A stretch of DNA of 64,000 nucleotides from Amycolatopsis sp. NBC_01480 (GCF_036227205.1 NZ_CP109442.1:1240001-1304000); one strand, 5' to 3'. Shown: positions 31,239-40,918, numbered from the stretch's first letter. Notes: generated by a model from the sequence alone, not told the origin. Numbers and translations are program-made.

Positions 31239-33074
31239 TCACCGGATGCGCAGCTCCGGTGAGTACAGATCGAACCAGGTCGCGAAGTTCAGCACCCGCT
31301 CGAGGAGCGGGCGCAGCGGCAAGGCCGTGTCACCGGCCGCCAGCAGCCCCTTCAACGACCGGTGGTCGACCAGGTCGAACACCGGGTGCGCGCGGTTCGC
31401 CAGCACGTCCTCGACCTGGTCGCGCAGTGCTTCGACGTACTTCGGATCCTGCGTGGACGGATACGGGCTCTTCACCCGCTCCGCCACCGAGACCGGCAGG
31501 ACATCACGAGCCGCGGCCCGCAACAGGCTCTTCTCGCGGCCGTCGAACGTCTTCATCGCCCACGGCGTGCGGTAGACGTACTCCACCAGCCGGTGGTCGC
31601 AGAACGGCACGCGCACCTCCAGGCCCACTGCCATGCTGAGCCGGTCCTTGCGGTCGAGCAGGACCCGCACGAACCGCGTCAGGTGCAGGTAGCTGATCAC
31701 GCGCATGCGGCGTTCGTGCTCGCTCTCGCCCGCGAGCGTCCCGGCTTCGGCGACGGCGGTGGCGTAGGAGTCGCGGATGTGCCCACCGAGGTCCAATGTG
31801 GACATCAGGTGGCCGTCGAACAGTCCCCCGCCAGGCCGTCCGCCCGCGCCGAGCCGGCGCGCCAGCCACGGGAACGTGTCGGCCTGCTGCACCACGGGAT
31901 CGTGGAACCACGCGTAACCGCCGAACACCTCGTCCGCCGACTCGCCCGAAAGCGCCACGGTGGACCGCTCACGGATCGCCCGGAACAGCAGCAAGAGCGA
32001 GTTGTCGAGATCGCCCAGCCCGGACGGCAGGTCGCGCGCGGCCACCACGGCGCGGCGCACCGCCGGGTCGGCGAGGTCACCCGAGTCGAGCACGATGTCC
32101 TGGTGCAGGGAGCCGACGTGCTCGTGGACGTCGCGGACGTACGGCGCGTCCGGGGTGGACCGCGACTGGTCGGCTACGAAGCGCTCGGTGTGCCCGGCGA
32201 AGTCGACGGCGAAGCTGCGCACCTGCTCGTCCTGATCGGCCAGCTGCCGCGCGGCCAGCGCGGTGAGCACGCTGGAGTCGAGGCCGCCGGAAAGCAGCAC
32301 ACAACGCGGCACATCGGCGACGAGCTGGCGGCGCACGATGTCGTCGAGCAGTTCGCGCACGCGTTCCACGGTCACGCTGACGTCGTCGGCGTGCTCACCC
32401 GGCTCCAGCCGCCAGTATCGATGCGTGTGCAGGCCTTGGCGGTCCAGCGTGACGACAGTGCCGGGCTCGACCTCCCGCATGCCTGCCCACACCGCGTTGC
32501 CGGGGTTCTTGGTGAACGACAGCAGCTCACGCAGGCCGTCCGCCTCGATCACCGGCCGGACGCCGGGGTGCTCGAGGATCGCCTTCGGCTCGGAGCCGAA
32601 CAGCAGCCCTTCGCCGTGCGGGAAGTAGTAGAGCGGCTTGATGCCCATCCGGTCGCGCACGAGCAGCAGGCACTCCTCGCGGGAATCCCAGATCGCGAAG
32701 GCGTACATGCCGTTGAGCCGCTCGGCCAGGCCGGCGCCCCACTCGAGGTAGCCGCGCAGGACCACCTCGGTGTCACTGGCCGTGGTGAACCGGTGCCCGC
32801 GCCGGGTCAGCTCCGCGCGTAATTCGGCGAAGTTGTAGACCTCGCCGCTGTAGGTGAGCGCGACGGTCCCGCCCGCCTCGGCGGTCATCGGCTGGGTGCC
32901 CAGCTCCAGATCGATGACGGCCAGCCGGCGGTGGCCGAACGCCACCGGCCCGGCCGCCCACAGCCCGGCCGCGTCCGGCCCCCGGCAGGCCATGGTCGCG
33001 GTCATCGCCTCGACCGTCTCCCGCTCAGCCGTCAGGTCCCGGCCGAAGTCCACCCATCCCGTGATCCCGCACAT
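31239..33074 (-). CDS. asnB: asparagine synthetase (glutamine-hydrolysing)
   Basis: A 611-residue enzyme that forms asparagine from aspartate, glutamine and ATP. The N-terminal class II glutaminase starts MCGITGW with catalytic Cys2 and has MACRGPDAAG and LTYSGEVYNF. The synthetase domain carries the ATP pyrophosphatase loop CVLLSGGLDSSVLTALAA and LSGESADEVFGGY. Length is normal for AsnB. It ends 29 bases before the MarR gene on the same strand, but a shared role with the aromatic genes is not indicated. Confidence 0.95.
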   Translation of the reverse strand: MCGITGWVDFGRDLTAERETVEAMTATMACRGPDAAGLWAAGPVAFGHRRLAVIDLELGTQPMTAEAGGTVALTYSGEVYNFAELRAELTRRGHRFTTASDTEVVLRGYLEWGAGLAERLNGMYAFAIWDSREECLLLVRDRMGIKPLYYFPHGEGLLFGSEPKAILEHPGVRPVIEADGLRELLSFTKNPGNAVWAGMREVEPGTVVTLDRQGLHTHRYWRLEPGEHADDVSVTVERVRELLDDIVRRQLVADVPRCVLLSGGLDSSVLTALAARQLADQDEQVRSFAVDFAGHTERFVADQSRSTPDAPYVRDVHEHVGSLHQDIVLDSGDLADPAVRRAVVAARDLPSGLGDLDNSLLLLFRAIRERSTVALSGESADEVFGGYAWFHDPVVQQADTFPWLARRLGAGGRPGGGLFDGHLMSTLDLGGHIRDSYATAVAEAGTLAGESEHERRMRVISYLHLTRFVRVLLDRKDRLSMAVGLEVRVPFCDHRLVEYVYRTPWAMKTFDGREKSLLRAAARDVLPVSVAERVKSPYPSTQDPKYVEALRDQVEDVLANRAHPVFDLVDHRSLKGLLAAGDTALPLRPLLERVLNFATWFDLYSPELRIR

Positions 33075-33186
33075 GCCCGCACCCCGTTGTCCGTCGCGTC
33101 ACCGAGAAACATTCATAGGGAATGAAACTATCTTGCGGACGAGCTTCGCCACCCCGCGAGTGGGTGTCCTGAGTCACATCAGGGCG

Positions 33187-33777
33187 TCACGAAGACGGGT
33201 ACAGCCGACCCATCAGCTCCAGCACTTCGTCGATCATCCGGGTCGCCTCGGCCTTCGACGGCGCGTCGGCCACCTCGCGGCCGGCCTCGGTGGACATGGC
33301 GGTCAGCGAGAGCACCAGCATGTCCGACAGCGGCCGGGTGTGGCCGTTGACCAGGGTCGCGTTGGCCGTGAGCCACTCGCGGAACCGCTCGCGGGAAAGC
33401 AGGCCGAAGCCGGCCGGGCCGTTTCCCGAAAGAAACAGCCGGGCCAGCTTCCGCTCCTGCCAGCAGCCCTCGAGGTAGGCCCGCGCCCCGGCGATGTACA
33501 GCCGCAGCGCGTCCTCCTCGCCCGCCGCCAGCGCCGTCCGGAACGCCTTGGCCGACCGGTGCTGCTGGCGGCGGTTGTACTCGTTGTAAACGGTGATGTA
33601 CAAATCGGACTTCGCGGCGAAGTGGTGATACAGGCTGCCGATACTCGCGCCGGCCCGTTCGGCGATCGCGGCCATGCTCGCCCGCTCGTAGCCGGCGGCG
33701 ATGAACACCTCACCGGCCGCCAAGAGCAGCGCCGCCCGGGTTGCCTGCGCCCGCTTGCTCCCTGTCGCCTCCGTCAT
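33187..33777 (-). CDS. TetR-family regulator next to the ABC importer
   Basis: A 196-residue repressor: AAIAERAGASIGSLYHHFAA is the helix-turn-helix. The ligand domain (LARLFLSGNGPAGFGLLSRE) resembles TetR regulators of lipid or aromatic CoA pathways. No ribosome site precedes ATG 33777, and a CACAAT hexamer ends six bases before it, consistent with a leaderless transcript. It sits 23 bases after the last gene of the importer operon and may also be transcribed with it. Confidence 0.86.
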   Translation of the reverse strand: MTEATGSKRAQATRAALLLAAGEVFIAAGYERASMAAIAERAGASIGSLYHHFAAKSDLYITVYNEYNRRQQHRSAKAFRTALAAGEEDALRLYIAGARAYLEGCWQERKLARLFLSGNGPAGFGLLSRERFREWLTANATLVNGHTRPLSDMLVLSLTAMSTEAGREVADAPSKAEATRMIDEVLELMGRLYPSS

Positions 33778-33800
33778 GACGCGATTGTGCCGGACGCGTC

Positions 33801-35108
33801 TCAACCGGCCGGGATGCCGTTGGCCGGGGCCTGCGGCTGGGGCTGCGTGTAGGGGGTCACGGCGCCGTCTCCGTCATCGGTGACGAGCGGGGTGCCCGCG
33901 GAGACCTGCTTGCCGGCCTTCACCATCGCGATCTGACCGCCGGTGTACCCGGCGTGCGAGTCCTTGCCGTAGCGGAACGGGACCAGCCCCGACCCGGTCA
34001 GCCCACCCTTTTCCAGCGCGTCGATGACGCCCTGGCGCGTCGGGTTCTTCCCGGCCCGCGCCAGCGCCTGGGTGAACGTGTAGGCGTAGGACATCGCGTA
34101 GTAGACATTGCCGTCAAAGGGCACGTTCGGGATGTACTGGTCGTGGATCTTCTTGAACAGCGCGGTCCACGAGTTGCTCGTGTCGTCGAGCGCGGGCAGG
34201 TACGCCGAGGTGACCAGGCCTTCGATCAGGTCCTGGCCCTTCACCGACGAGCCCGCCTGCTTCGCGAAGTTCTCCAGCAGCCCGGAAACCGTGATCGGGT
34301 CGGCGCCCACGCTGGAGGCCACCAGCGTCGGCGAGTAGCCGAGCTTCAGCGAGGTCAGCTTGAACAGCGCGGTGTACGCCGGGATCGCCTCCAGCACGAC
34401 AACGTCCGCCTTCGACGCCGCGATCGCCGAAACCTGCGCGGCCACGTCGGTGTTTCCCGGCTGGTACGGCTGGCGCGAGACGACCGAACTCTGGTCGATG
34501 TACTTGTCGAGGCCCTTCATGCCGTCGTGGCCGAAGTCGTCGTCCTGGTAGAAATAAGCGACCTTCTTGCCGGCGAAGTTCTTCTTCACGTAGTCGCCGA
34601 GGATCTTGCCTTCGACGGTGTAGTCCGGCTGCCAGCCGAACGTGTAAGGGTGCGCCTTCGGCTGGTCCCAGCAGGTGCAGCCGGACGCGACGAACAGGTC
34701 CGGCACCCGCGAGGAGTTCAGGAAGTCGACGACCTTGGTGTGCGTCGGCGTGCCCAGCGAGCCGACGATCGCGAACACCTTGTCCTGCAGCACCAGCTGC
34801 TTGGTGAGGGTGACGGTCTGGGCCGGGTTGTAGGCGTCGTCGAGGTATTTCAGGGTGATCTTGCGGCCGTTGACGCCGCCATTGGCATTGACGTAGTCGA
34901 AAAACGCCTTCGCGGCCGGGCCCTGCTCGCTGTAGCCCGGCGCGGCGGTGCCGGTGAGGGGGATGGTGGAGCCGATGGTCACGGTGTCGGCGGTGACCCC
35001 GGGCGTGGCCCCGGCCGAATCACTGCGCGAAGCGCAGGCGGCGGCCAATGCGACCGTCGCGGTCAGGGCGACCGCGACGGAAATGTGTCGGCGTACGGTC
35101 ATCTTCAT
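33801..35108 (-). CDS. livK: ABC importer substrate-binding lipoprotein, branched-chain/aromatic type
   Basis: A 435-residue extracellular lipoprotein of the Leu/Ile/Val-binding (type I periplasmic fold) family. The signal peptide ends with lipobox LAAAC, lipid-bearing cysteine 25. TVTIGSTIPLTGTAAPGYSE is the usual mature start, and YFYQDDDFGHDGMKGLDKY the second lobe. Binding specificity is open; this family also carries hydroxycinnamates, benzoates and amides. ATG 35108 overlaps the permease stop as ATGA, matching the coupling along the operon; ATG 35102 would have better ribosome-site spacing. Confidence 0.9.
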   Translation of the reverse strand: MKMTVRRHISVAVALTATVALAAACASRSDSAGATPGVTADTVTIGSTIPLTGTAAPGYSEQGPAAKAFFDYVNANGGVNGRKITLKYLDDAYNPAQTVTLTKQLVLQDKVFAIVGSLGTPTHTKVVDFLNSSRVPDLFVASGCTCWDQPKAHPYTFGWQPDYTVEGKILGDYVKKNFAGKKVAYFYQDDDFGHDGMKGLDKYIDQSSVVSRQPYQPGNTDVAAQVSAIAASKADVVVLEAIPAYTALFKLTSLKLGYSPTLVASSVGADPITVSGLLENFAKQAGSSVKGQDLIEGLVTSAYLPALDDTSNSWTALFKKIHDQYIPNVPFDGNVYYAMSYAYTFTQALARAGKNPTRQGVIDALEKGGLTGSGLVPFRYGKDSHAGYTGGQIAMVKAGKQVSAGTPLVTDDGDGAVTPYTQPQPQAPANGIPAG

Positions 35109-36175
35109 GTCTCCTGACGGCTCTCTTGTGGACGGTCGGGGCGGGCGCGCCGCAGCAGCAGCGCGCCGAGCTTGCGCACCCCGGACTGGATGCCACCGGG
35201 GAACACGACGATCACCACGATCAGCACCAGCCCGTAGAGGACCAGCGGGATGTTCGCGTAGATCGCCCGTGGCAGATTCGCCTGCTGCGCCAGGTCGGCG
35301 GTCCAGTTCGGCAGCAGGGTGACGATGACCGCGCCGTAGACCGCGCCGGCGAGGGAGCCGAGCCCGCCGACCACGGCGGCGGTGAGCAGCGACAGTGAGA
35401 GGGCCAGGGTGAACGCGCCGGGCGCGGCCAGGTTGTTGACGATCGCGAACAGGCCGCCGGCCAGGCCCGCGAACGCGGCGCTGATGCCGAACGTGACGAT
35501 CTGCGTGCGCGCCACGGGCACGCCGGACAGCGCGGCGGCCTGCTCGTCCTCGCGCACCAGCCGCATGTCGCGGCCGAGCCGGCTGCTCGCCAGGTTCGAC
35601 AGCAGGAACAGCGTGATCACCAGGCACAGCCCGCAAATCCAGGCCTGCCAACGTTCCAGCGGGAAACTCTCACCGAGCGAAAGCGGCGGTGGCTCGGGAG
35701 TGACGATCAGGCCGTTCGCGCCGCCGAGCAGGTCGCGTAGCCCGTGGTAGTCCGCCAGCGAGGGCAGTCCGACGGCGAGCGCCAGCGTCGCCCCGGCCAG
35801 ATACGGCCCGCGGAGCCGGGCGGCCGCGACGCCCACCAGGCAGCCGAGCGCACCGCCGACGACCACGGACCCGAACAACACCAATGCCAGCGGCCATTGG
35901 AGGTGCTCCAGCAGCAACGCCGTGGTGTACGCGCCGACCGCGACAAAAGCGCCGTGGCCCAAGGAGATCTGGCCGGACAGCCCGGAGAGAACGGTGAGGC
36001 CGGCGGTCGCGATGGCGGTGTAGCAGACCTGCGCCAGTTGCAGGTTCGCGAACGCGTCGAGCGAGGTGGAGACGAAGTAGAGCACGACGAGGCCGACGAC
36101 CGACAGCGTCAGATGCCGGACCACAGTGGACTGTCGCCATAGCCGCAGTGGGGCGGCGGAGGCCAGTGCCGTCAT
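35105..36175 (-). CDS. livM: branched-chain-type ABC permease, LivM-like
   Basis: A 356-residue inner-membrane permease with about ten hydrophobic segments. LSGLSGQISLGHGAFVAVGA is the LivM family signature, and VREDEQAAALSGVPVARTQI the cytoplasmic loop that contacts the ATPase. It pairs with the LivH-like protein encoded upstream; start and upstream stop overlap by ATGA at 36172-36175. The C-terminus ends in a basic tail. Confidence 0.92.
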   Translation of the reverse strand: MTALASAAPLRLWRQSTVVRHLTLSVVGLVVLYFVSTSLDAFANLQLAQVCYTAIATAGLTVLSGLSGQISLGHGAFVAVGAYTTALLLEHLQWPLALVLFGSVVVGGALGCLVGVAAARLRGPYLAGATLALAVGLPSLADYHGLRDLLGGANGLIVTPEPPPLSLGESFPLERWQAWICGLCLVITLFLLSNLASSRLGRDMRLVREDEQAAALSGVPVARTQIVTFGISAAFAGLAGGLFAIVNNLAAPGAFTLALSLSLLTAAVVGGLGSLAGAVYGAVIVTLLPNWTADLAQQANLPRAIYANIPLVLYGLVLIVVIVVFPGGIQSGVRKLGALLLRRARPDRPQESRQET

Positions 36176-37050
36176 ACCCGCCTGCCCTTCGCGGTGCCGA
36201 AAAGCCCCTGTGGCCGCACCATGAGCACGGCGATGAGGACAACGAGCGACGCCAGCGTCACGATGTCCGAGCCGAGGTAGCCGGCCACGTAGCTGAGCAC
36301 GATCCCGAGCGCGAGCCCGCCGACGACCGCGCCCGGCGGGCTGTCGAGGCCGCCGATCACCGCGGCGGTGAAGCCGAACACCAGCACGGCGTCGAAGGCC
36401 GTCGGGCTGACGAACGTGCTCGGCGCGATCAGCACCCCGGCGAGCGCGCCGACCGCGGCGGCCAGCGCCCAGCCGAGCGTCAGCATCCGCCCGACGCGCA
36501 CGCCGAGCAGCCGCGCGACTTCCGGCGCGAACGCCGTCGCCCGCATCCGCAGGCCGAGCGAGGTCTTGCGGAACACCAGCGCCAGCGCGGCCATCACGGC
36601 CAGCACGACGAGCACGATCCACAAGTCGTTGGGCGCGAACAGAAGCTGCCTGCCGCCGGCCTGGAACCCGGCGATGCCGAACGCGGGCGGGTACGAGCGC
36701 GGGGTGCCGCCGAACAGCATCCCGGCCGCGCCCTGCAACAGCACGAGCAGGCCGAACGTGACGACCACCGCGTCGAGCGGCGATCTCTTTTCCACCGGCC
36801 GCACCAGCACCCGTTCCACCACCGCGCCGAGCACCAGCCCGCCGGCCACCGCGACGACCAGCGCGAGCCAGTACGAGCCGCCGTGGGAGATGATCGTGTA
36901 GGCGATGAACGTGGTGATCATCAGCATGCCGCCCTGCGCGAAGTTCACGATCCGCGTCGAGCGCCAGATGAGCACCAGTGCCAGCGCGACGGCCGCGTAC
37001 ACGGCCCCACTGGTGAGCCCGGCCAGGGTCAGGTCCACGAAACGGCCCAT
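36172..37050 (-). CDS. livH: branched-chain-type ABC permease, LivH-like
   Basis: A 292-residue membrane permease. TLAGLTSGAVYAAVALALVL and RIVNFAQGGMLMITTFIAY are the LivH N-terminal signature; RKTSLGLRMRATAFAPEVAR is the ATPase contact loop and GGLDSPPGAVVGGLALGIV the end motif. ATG 37050 overlaps the LivF stop (ATGA). Confidence 0.92.
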   Translation of the reverse strand: MGRFVDLTLAGLTSGAVYAAVALALVLIWRSTRIVNFAQGGMLMITTFIAYTIISHGGSYWLALVVAVAGGLVLGAVVERVLVRPVEKRSPLDAVVVTFGLLVLLQGAAGMLFGGTPRSYPPAFGIAGFQAGGRQLLFAPNDLWIVLVVLAVMAALALVFRKTSLGLRMRATAFAPEVARLLGVRVGRMLTLGWALAAAVGALAGVLIAPSTFVSPTAFDAVLVFGFTAAVIGGLDSPPGAVVGGLALGIVLSYVAGYLGSDIVTLASLVVLIAVLMVRPQGLFGTAKGRRV

Positions 37051-37757
37051 CACACCTCCAGGTAGGCGCGGCGCACCCGATCGTCGGCGGCCAGCATGTC
37101 CGCGGTGTCGTCGGCGACTTTGCGGCCGAGGTACAGCACGACGGCGCGGTCGGCGACCGACAGCGCCGTCGCGGCGTTTTGCTCCACCAGCAGGAGGGTG
37201 AGGCCGCTTTCGGCGCGCAAGGTGCGCAGCACGGCCACGATGCGGGCCGCCACGCGAGGGGCGAGGCCCAGCGACGGCTCGTCGAGCAGGAGCAGGTCCG
37301 GGCGGCTCATCAGGGCGCGGCCGATGGCCAGCATCTGCCGCTCGCCCCCGGAAAGCTCCTCCGCGCGCTGGTTTCTCCGGTCCGCCAGCGGCGGGAACAG
37401 CTCGTACATCTCCTCCGCACCCGAGCGCAGCCAGCGACGGTCGCGCCGCCACAGGCCGCCGAGGCGAAGGTTCTCCGCCACCGTCAGCTCGGCGATCACC
37501 CCGCGTCCTTCCGGCACGTGCGCGACGCCGAGGCGCACCAGATCCTCAGGCGCCAGGCGGGTGATGTCCTTGCCGTCGAGCGACACGGAGCCGTCGCGCG
37601 GCCGGTGCAGGCCGCTCAACGTGCGCAGCAACGTCGTCTTCCCGGCGCCGTTCGCGCCGAGCACCGCGGTGATCGACCCGCGCGTCACGTTCAGGTCCAC
37701 GTGGTCGAGCGCCCGCACCGCGCCGTAGTCGGCGACGAGCCCGCTGACGTCAAGCAT
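37050..37757 (-). CDS. livF: ABC importer ATPase, LivF-like
   Basis: A 235-residue ATPase. Walker A is AVLGANGAGKTTLLRTLSGL, the ABC signature LSGGERQMLAIGRALMSRP, Walker B LLLLDEPSLGLAP and the H-loop position is glutamine-containing VEQN, as usual in LivF. It energises uptake through LivH/LivM together with LivG. It overlaps livG by eight bases. Confidence 0.93.
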   Translation of the reverse strand: MLDVSGLVADYGAVRALDHVDLNVTRGSITAVLGANGAGKTTLLRTLSGLHRPRDGSVSLDGKDITRLAPEDLVRLGVAHVPEGRGVIAELTVAENLRLGGLWRRDRRWLRSGAEEMYELFPPLADRRNQRAEELSGGERQMLAIGRALMSRPDLLLLDEPSLGLAPRVAARIVAVLRTLRAESGLTLLLVEQNAATALSVADRAVVLYLGRKVADDTADMLAADDRVRRAYLEV

Positions 37758-38553
37758 GCGCGCCGTCCTCCTCCACGACGGCCGCCACCGGGTCGCCCAG
37801 GTAGGCCCGCTGCACCTGCGGGTCGGACCGGACCTCGGCCGGCGTGCCGCGGGCGATGACCTCGCCGAAATCCAGCACCACCAGCTGATCGCACAGGTTC
37901 ATGACGAAGTCCATGTGGTGCTCGACGAGCATCACGGTGGTCGCGGGCGCGAGGCCGCGGACGGTCTCGGCCAGTTCGCCGATCTCGGCCTCCGACAGCC
38001 CGGCCGCCGGCTCGTCGAGCAACAGCAACCGTGGTTCGCTGACGAGCGCCCGCGCGAGCGCGACCCGTTTCCGCACCCCGTAGGGCAGGCCGGCGCAGAT
38101 CCGGTGCGCGTCGCCGTCGATTCCCAGCTGCCGCAGCACCTCCATCGCCGCGGATGCCAACGCGCGCTCGTCCCGGTCCGCCCACGGCGACCCGAGCAGC
38201 GCGCCGACCAGCCCGGTGCGCGAGCGGTGCGTCGCCCCGGCGACGACGTTCTCCAGGGCGGTCAGTCCGGTGAACAAGCCGAGACCTTGAAGTGTGCGGG
38301 CGATTCCGTGGTGGGTCAGCCGCTCGGGACGCGGGCGGACGAGTTCGGTGCCGGCGAACGTCAGCCGGCCGGCGTCGGGCCGGACGAACCCGCAGATCGC
38401 GTTGAACAGGGTGGTCTTCCCGGCGCCGTTGGGCCCGATCACCCCCAGCACGCAGCCCGCCCGGACCTCGAGCGAAACCTGCCGCAGCACTTCGAGCCCG
38501 CCGAAGGACACACACAGCCCCTCGGTGCGCAGCAGCACTTGGTCCTCGGCCAC
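37750..38553 (-). CDS. livG: ABC importer ATPase, LivG-like
   Basis: A 267-residue ATPase. Walker A GVIGPNGAGKTTLFNAICGF, a signature region reading LPYGVRKRVALARALVSEP (YG replacing the usual SG-Q pattern, common in LivG), Walker B LLLLDEPAAGLSE, and the H-loop VEHHMDFVM. I choose GTG 38553 (VAEDQVLLRTEGL) because GGAGG lies five bases upstream; the ATG at 38703 would read through the operator region. It is the first gene of the importer operon. Confidence 0.92.
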   Translation of the reverse strand: MAEDQVLLRTEGLCVSFGGLEVLRQVSLEVRAGCVLGVIGPNGAGKTTLFNAICGFVRPDAGRLTFAGTELVRPRPERLTHHGIARTLQGLGLFTGLTALENVVAGATHRSRTGLVGALLGSPWADRDERALASAAMEVLRQLGIDGDAHRICAGLPYGVRKRVALARALVSEPRLLLLDEPAAGLSEAEIGELAETVRGLAPATTVMLVEHHMDFVMNLCDQLVVLDFGEVIARGTPAEVRSDPQVQRAYLGDPVAAVVEEDGAHA

Positions 38554-38586
38554 GCTCACCTCCACCGCCTCGTTGCAGTGAAACCG

Positions 38587-38607
38587 CCGAATCAGAATCC
38601 GATTCGG
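38587..38607. promoter_or_regulatory. inverted repeat upstream of the importer operon
   Basis: CCGAATC (38587-38593) and GATTCGG (38601-38607) are perfect inverted arms with a seven-base centre; an overlapping GAATCCGATTC palindrome lies at 38595-38605. It is 34 bases before the livG start and between the importer and the divergent secreted protein, so it is a good operator candidate for the TetR encoded at 33187-33777. Confidence 0.65.
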
Positions 38608-38800
38608 ACGCGACGAACAGTACAGTGGCGAACCTGGCTTGCCCAGACCTGTTATCAGGCCGAGTTTTTCGGGTGCCGAGGTGGGTGGCCGGACGTCGTT
38701 CACTCGGGGAACCGAATGTTGTTCGACCTAAGTATCGCGTGCTATACCCGGCAGCGGGTGGCGTCGCGCCGGAGCGGCGCCGAGAGCAACGAGGTGCGTT

Positions 38801-40915
38801 GTGACGAACCGTGCTTGGCGCTCCACCGCGGTGCTGGCCGCACTGGCCGTACCGATCCTCCTCACTTCGATGGCGACCGCCGCCGAGGCTTCGCCCTCGC
38901 GTCTGGGCATCACCACCGTCTCCAATCCCCGGCCCGACCTGGTCAGCGGCGGCCAGGTACTGATCAGGGTCACGGCACCGGACCCGGGATCTGCCCGGCA
39001 GGTCCGCGTGACCGCGGGCGGCCACGACGTCACGTCCGTTTTCCACAGCCAGGCCGACGGCAGCCTGCTCGGGCTCGTCACGGGCCTGCGCGACGGCGGC
39101 ACCGACGTCACCGCCACCGCCGGCCACGGCGGCCGCGCGAGCGTGCGCGTGGTGAACCACCCGATCACCGGGCCGGTCTTCTCCGGCCGCCAGCAGCAGC
39201 CGTTCTACTGCGAGACCACGGCGTACGGCCTGCCGCCCGCGACGATGCCGCTCTGCAGCGCGCCGACGCAGGTCACCTACCAGTACAAGACGACGGCTGG
39301 GAAGTTCCAGCCGCTGGCCGATCCCGCGAGCCGTCCGGCCGACCTGGCGACGGCCACCGTCGGCGGTCACCCGGTGCCGTACGTGGTGCGGGTGGAACGC
39401 GGGACGATCGACCGCGCGGTGTACGAGATCGCCGCGCTCACCTCCGACGCCGCGGCACCGTCGCCGTACACCGCGAGCCCCGGCTGGAACGGCAAGCTCG
39501 TGTACACCTTCGGCGGCGGCTGCAACGCCGGCTACCACCAGGGCGCCACGACCGGCGGAGTGGTCAACGACCTCTTCCTGGCCCAGGGTTACGCGGTCGC
39601 GTCGTCGAGCCTGAACGTGCTCGACAACAACTGCAGCCCGATCATCTCGGCCGAGGCGGCGATGATGGTCAAGGAGCACTTCGTCGACACGTACGGCCCG
39701 GTCGCGCACACCATCGGCTGGGGCGGGTCCGGCGGCGCGATCCAGCAGTACGACATCGCCGAGGCCTACCCCGGCATCGTCGACGGCATCATCCCCGGAG
39801 TGTCCTTTCCGGACCCGATGACCACGTTCGGGCCAGTGTCGGACTGTGAGCTGCTGAACCACTACTTCGCCGGGAACGGCGCTTCGTTCACCGCCGCGCA
39901 GAAGCTCGCCGTCGGCGGCTGGAACTCCTACGACACCTGCGTTTCCTGGGAGCTGACCTTTGCCAACCGTGCGACGGCCACCGACAGCTGCAACGCGGCG
40001 ATCCCCGTCTCCGCGCGGTGGAACCCGGTGACGAACCCGAACGGGGTGCGCTGCAACTCGAACGAGCAGTTCGTGAACCAGATCGGCCGTGACCCGAAGA
40101 CCGGGTTCGTGCGCACTCCGTTGGATAACGTCGGGGTGCAGTACGGCCTCGACGCCCTGCGGGCCGGGAAGATCACGCCGGCGCAGTTCGTCGACCTCAA
40201 CGCGTCGGTCGGCGGGCTGGACTACACCGGCAAGCCGGTGCCGCAGCGCAGTGCCGCGGACCCGAAGGCACTGGACGCGGTCTACCGCGACGACATCTAC
40301 AACTCCGCCTCGCTGGGGCTGCGCTCGACGCCGATCATCGACCAGCGCACGGACCTCGACTTCGCGGGCACCGGCAACGACATCCACACCAGCGACTGGT
40401 CGTACGTGCTGCGACAGCGGCTGCTGGACGCCAACGGGACGGCGGCGAACCAGGTGATCATCGAGAACCAGCCGACGGCCGAGCAGCAGGCCGCCGCGAG
40501 CGTCTACGAACTGGACGCGATGGACCGCTGGCTGACCGCGATCGACCGCGACGGCTCGCACCGCCCCGCCGCGGCGAAGGTGATCGCGAACCGGCCCGCG
40601 GATCTGTCGGACGGCTGTTACGTCTCGGCGACCCAGCGGGTGCAGGAGAAGCTGACCTACCCGTCGAGCGGCCAGTGCGGCGCGGCGTACCCGGTGGCCG
40701 AGAACACCCGGACGGCCGCGGGCGAGGGCACCGCGATGAACACGCTGAAGTGCCGGCTGGAACCGGTGGACTTCCGTTCCTACCCGGTGCGGTTCACCCC
40801 GGCCGAGCAGACGGCGCTGCGGTCCGCTTTCCCGTCCGGCGTCTGCGACTACAACCGGCCCGGCGTCGGCGAGCGCCGGCCCGCCGGAACGTGGCTGGAC
40901 TACGGCAGCCGCTGA
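38801..40915 (+). CDS. secreted DUF6351 protein (tannase/feruloyl-esterase-like hydrolase)
   Basis: A 704-residue exported protein. The signal peptide runs to about residue 30 (VLAALAVPILLTSMATAAEA). A beta-rich N-terminal domain is followed by a hydrolase-like domain: KLVYTFGGGCNAGYHQGA (oxyanion region), IGWGGSGGAIQQYDIAEAYP (nucleophile elbow G-x-S-x-G as GGSGG), and paired cysteines throughout, as in tannase-type folds. It probably acts outside the cell on an ester, an inference from fold likeness. GTG 38801 has GAGG six bases upstream. Divergent from the livG operon, 247 bases apart. Confidence 0.8.
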   Translation: MTNRAWRSTAVLAALAVPILLTSMATAAEASPSRLGITTVSNPRPDLVSGGQVLIRVTAPDPGSARQVRVTAGGHDVTSVFHSQADGSLLGLVTGLRDGGTDVTATAGHGGRASVRVVNHPITGPVFSGRQQQPFYCETTAYGLPPATMPLCSAPTQVTYQYKTTAGKFQPLADPASRPADLATATVGGHPVPYVVRVERGTIDRAVYEIAALTSDAAAPSPYTASPGWNGKLVYTFGGGCNAGYHQGATTGGVVNDLFLAQGYAVASSSLNVLDNNCSPIISAEAAMMVKEHFVDTYGPVAHTIGWGGSGGAIQQYDIAEAYPGIVDGIIPGVSFPDPMTTFGPVSDCELLNHYFAGNGASFTAAQKLAVGGWNSYDTCVSWELTFANRATATDSCNAAIPVSARWNPVTNPNGVRCNSNEQFVNQIGRDPKTGFVRTPLDNVGVQYGLDALRAGKITPAQFVDLNASVGGLDYTGKPVPQRSAADPKALDAVYRDDIYNSASLGLRSTPIIDQRTDLDFAGTGNDIHTSDWSYVLRQRLLDANGTAANQVIIENQPTAEQQAAASVYELDAMDRWLTAIDRDGSHRPAAAKVIANRPADLSDGCYVSATQRVQEKLTYPSSGQCGAAYPVAENTRTAAGEGTAMNTLKCRLEPVDFRSYPVRFTPAEQTALRSAFPSGVCDYNRPGVGERRPAGTWLDYGSR

Positions 40916-40918
40916 GCC

